DNA from: a virus
Direction: 5' to 3' (one strand)
IMG/VR virus record: IMGVR_UViG_3300031706_000008
Span: 1-42,219 of that record
Length of the DNA stretch: 42,219 nucleotides
Every line of letters begins with the position of its first letter. Position 1 is the stretch's first letter. The notes below the pieces were generated by a model. That model was not told where the DNA came from. It saw only the letters and a list, made by a program, of their open reading frames with translations, and made no database searches. Position numbers and translations under genes: made by a program. Positions 41,601 through 42,219 of the stretch are shown here, in pieces.

Positions 41601-42219
41601 ATTAGACTAGCACCAAGTGTATCTAACGCTATTGTTGGTGATCTAGGTGAAAGAGAGCTACTAAACAGAGCACAGTTGCTACTACAAGGACTTGAGATTA
41701 CTTCAGAAACTAGTACAGGTGGCATTGTTGTTCAGGGTGTACTTAATCCTCAAAACTATCCACTTGATCCAGCCAGTGTAAGTTGGCAGGAACTAAGTGG
41801 CGTTGCACAAGGTGGACAACCTAGCTTCGCACAAATTGCTCCAGGCGGTGGTACAGAATGGAGCACAGGTGCTGCTGCTACAAGCATAACAGCAGATGCA
41901 AGTGCAAATATTACAACAACTGCTGCTGTTAGATACAATCGATCAAATACTTCATATATGTACCTTCAAAAAGGTGGATGGGAAGCTAGTGGCGCAACCG
42001 TAGGCGACTATATATCAGGAACTACAGGTAATGCTAATTCAAGCTTCTCAACACCAAAACAAATAATTGATGTACGAGGACCATGGGGCAGCGGAAGCGA
42101 CACACAAAGATATTATAGAATAAGAACTGCTGGTAACTGGAGCGGCACAGTCAGCGGCACAGTTACGCTACAGAAACAAACATCATCAGTTAATACTAGT
42201 TTTGCATTCCTTGACTACA
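35616..42219 (+). CDS. Giant tail-fibre/structural protein, 3' end outside window (2201 residues visible)
   Basis: The frame is open from ATG 35616 to the window edge with no stop. There is no clear ribosome-binding site; it starts 3 bases after the previous stop, so coupling is likely. Domains in order: an N-terminal helix unit (NSNKAYIQKEAGAYITNK) split by a beta module and resumed at CERDIGYVVDSYLNDLRYGG; a second copy of that module (residues ~251-351); a cupredoxin-like domain (residues ~550-664; His601, Cys648, His651, Met654); then about five ~100-residue repeats with 'Y-x-IGDxxxIxGxxLGGxTPxND' (nt ~38330-39850). The part from ~40150 has FFVHRPFDGGVQLGTGGPQH, GAQAIRQSKKYIRYQSGKGI, MYTTGALFAPSYD and ITTDDNDHG, a block I associate with very large structural proteins of T4-like marine phages. 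It is probably part of the host-recognition apparatus. Confidence 0.85.
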   Translation, partial: MAKTQIKNYIFKPGIGANDNLFPNAYSLLNSNKAYIQKEAGAYITNKIANAAQYTPTGAAYAPATGVLTITIGTHNFNVGDALLIAQAGITFRCELDGNATTHPYPRVTDPVYQKAIPITAITSTSVTVNVGISSDTSVHTFDSATTNAVSDVFYNYTNTSEAKCERDIGYVVDSYLNDLRYGGNEKLYNNIKYYWDQTVAQVDGDRGPEIATHNFIGRLIKDYIFANTAYSSLQTLELQVIDATKTAETATYTPTGATYKPDTGLMTITLTGHDLTVGSSIVIAPGGITFTCALDANATLHPYPRGTGVPNASGRDPFYRTSATITAVTTNTVTIKVGISSDTSIHTFDSAVAGSVSASAAVIIDTFAYATTTVIANGLTFLPTKVYTGVGTLKWQGRYSVDEILLITNASRSEVIYNFTNAATGGSVTVQDTGTDTDFLKYLETTDGVTTFTINYDTRTHAATDDIQLFIEEKEVRTRPYDFGTDAIERPRAALPVSMLDADFEYGLQPTKWSAIGTMRGYPSVYEIPGTDASVQKVVTDASLSEPTQIFTGAVTNDGTENWTFSSATHRNGNLTGADPAISIIEGDTLTITNNAGSGHPFYFKTAAGAGTGNQVTNVTNNGSVNAADTISWTTQPGDAGTYYYGCSNHAAMGGTITVLANNLGTGIGQSLITVTTVGAHGFSSGTPVSLKALENSIAGASRAEGTFIIVNVPSTSTFQYFAKAKVGTTAGQLLSTGYTQLREAGFYTGASIGSPEFAIASNGSSGTMFTQLAVLAGENVIPYDGQAPEIGSPLSQASIPLGSQVTGIVDQSDGGGTYLTPATSGITAAGQNQMTFKNVAGVVDNLAVDRGDGYAIYITAVAGETATFNDNFTSSIAGNRQAYGQLFPTNINPTGTFAEFDISYAGDSSGLYVIDAIENDGINYEIGDKISILGTALGGATPANDAIITVNSLGSANSIATASISGVHFNQDIYLPAQTATFTGGIGTGATFDVTYLDGVYTTVAVPAASSGTGYKIGDTVKIIGALVVPSISNNISDLVISVDAIDATGGKVLSTTVQDGGTGYVDGATVATTNGSGSGLQLTLAVTAGIITAVTIADIGSGYAQFDVVNVSTGDGLATVRIDQVTGAGSIATATFEGQGPQRNEAYTNVTYTSTTASGTGAIIDIEIFGDAYVATFTAGGTNYLSTENFTILGTALGGATPANDCTIVIDNIGGTGDVVTITTSGTTLNGATVTSIGGANVTPTGATFNVSQNADDGGSFGISEIAGPGTGYNIGQTHTISGTLFGGTSPTNDLVITITAINNLSSGSVDTITSAGTAFAPIETYLDVAGNNNPAIGSGFEISLIRNDSTYSNFAVLAAGTDYAVGDRSEIAGPALAGITPLNDITITVNSVGAGGEVLTFGTSYEEASAGPEINLISTITMSDVTSAAIAKDLPITFSAIASIQATFETAHGLVPGDTFITSVESDDGTNNHNLASGSYIATEIPSVLSLTFQARTVGSINVDAGADPILGSVFPRPDSFFVHRPFDGGVQLGTGGPQHGAQAIRQSKKYIRYQSGKGIMYTTGALFAPSYDIRSVVADGIEVGSEITITTDDNDHGCQVGGVIRLLGVKTPGFNSGNETAVPPKFDYTVTEVVDERTFKVLALRRLGATNAVLGFGAQMSVVAWHGATVRSGIFDDQNGIFWEFDGTQINVVQRTGTYQVAGTIAIDVDANSVTGTNTRFRDQLKAGDRIVIRGMTHVVSHVDDQTNMTVTPDFRGVTNVTGAKAMIVFDKRTKQADFNLDKLDGTGPSGYDIDIAKMQMIGIQYSWYGAGFIDFMLRGSDGNFVFAHRMRNSNVNTEAFMRSGNLPVRYEVTNEGPNGRLAADMTTSQTTILLDDAEGKFFPQYGTVYIDNEIVQFTGRTGSTLTGCTRSATFTNFQGGSVRSYTAGAAAVHSEGTGVVLISQTITPLISHWGSAFITDGGFDEDRGYIFSYAETNIAISTTKSTAFMIRLAPSVSNAIVGDLGERELLNRAQLLLQGLEITSETSTGGIVVQGVLNPQNYPLDPASVSWQELSGVAQGGQPSFAQIAPGGGTEWSTGAAATSITADASANITTTAAVRYNRSNTSYMYLQKGGWEASGATVGDYISGTTGNANSSFSTPKQIIDVRGPWGSGSDTQRYYRIRTAGNWSGTVSGTVTLQKQTSSVNTSFAFLDY
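35772..36049 (+). repeat. Mobile beta module, copy 2 of 3
   Basis: The stretch from QYTPTGAAYAPATGVLTITIG to SSDTSVHTFDS is closely similar to copy 1 (9972-10249). Here it splits a helical module rather than a beta-helix. Confidence 0.85.
36367..36670 (+). repeat. Mobile beta module, copy 3 of 3 (diverged)
   Basis: TYTPTGATYKPDTGLMTITL to SSDTSIHTFDS, with a short extra loop (GTGVPNASGRDP). It is more diverged than copies 1 and 2 except at its 3' end, which is almost identical. Confidence 0.8.
37264..37605 (+). other. Cupredoxin-like domain with complete His-Cys-His-Met set (within giant fibre)
   Basis: About 115 residues: NWTFSSATHRNGNLTGADP, then ISIIEGDTLTITNNAGSGHP, FYFKTA and GDAGTYYYGCSNHAAMGGTI. 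The order (His before an aromatic strand, then C-x2-H-x2-M before a final Gly-Gly strand) parallels plastocyanin-type type-1 copper sites. The ligand codons start at 37416, 37557, 37566 and 37575. The spacing between the second His and Met is two residues, shorter than the four in plastocyanins, so copper binding is not certain. Confidence 0.6.
38330..39850 (+). repeat. Tandem ~100-residue repeats 'GDxxxIxGxxLGGxTPxND' in giant fibre
   Basis: At least five related units. The two most similar stretches encode ILGTALGGATPANDA (from 38415) and ILGTALGGATPANDC (from about 39198) with only a few base differences over about 42 bases. Others read TISGTLFGGTSPTNDLVI and EIAGPALAGITPLNDITI. The pattern also appears in the insert of the chaperone-like protein at 29514. 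Confidence 0.75.

Overview
This window is part of the late, virion-structural region of a T4-like marine myovirus. The order portal (gp20), prohead core protein, prohead protease (gp21), scaffold (gp22) and major capsid protein (gp23) is the T4 head-morphogenesis cassette. The remaining ~36 kb is almost entirely tail-fibre or adhesin-type genes built from domains typical of marine T4-like phages that infect cyanobacteria or SAR11. All supported genes are on the + strand, packed with short gaps or small overlaps. The DNA is AT-rich. The window holds no photosynthesis, nucleotide-metabolism or host-specific marker, so I cannot say which marine host is infected. A lipoprotein-type cell-wall hydrolase suggests a Gram-negative host.

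Region 1 (1-5645) is head assembly: the C-terminal part of the portal, an 82-residue protein, an inserted glycosyltransferase/DUF115-like gene, an unusually long acidic gp67-like core protein, gp21, gp22 and a short gp23, closed by a strong terminator. Region 2 (5645-8844) holds a lipoprotein NlpC/P60-like endopeptidase and small virion proteins, with a second terminator at 6898. Region 3 (8871-26534) is two tandem pairs of large paralogous fibres: 928 and 1108 residues, then 1567 and 1747 residues. They are interleaved with ~105-125-residue accessory proteins. The members of each pair differ mainly by whole domains inserted at defined positions: a lectin-like LamG domain, an Asp-box beta-propeller and nested beta modules.

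Region 4 (26538-30431) is a cassette of three glycine-rich proteins extremely rich in cysteine, with two proteins resembling tail-fibre assembly chaperones. It ends at a terminator at 30452. Region 5 (30574-34235) is a three-gene operon for a GT9-like glycosyltransferase, an SGNH-hydrolase-like protein and a NodU/CmcH-type carbamoyltransferase, which probably decorates a glycan. Region 6 (34261-42219) holds a small protein, a fibre with a metal-ligand-free cupredoxin-like domain, and the first ~2200 residues of a giant fibre that runs off the window. The giant fibre contains a cupredoxin-like domain that keeps a His-Cys-His-Met ligand set.

Transcription appears to be driven from repeated copies of a T4-late-type octamer (consensus NATAAATA, usually followed by C), found in nearly every larger gap between genes. 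No gap without a gene exceeds 145 bases (the largest are 1543-1667, 6154-6250, 11658-11796 and 30432-30573), and each is described below. I found no tRNA, CRISPR array, insertion sequence or attachment site.
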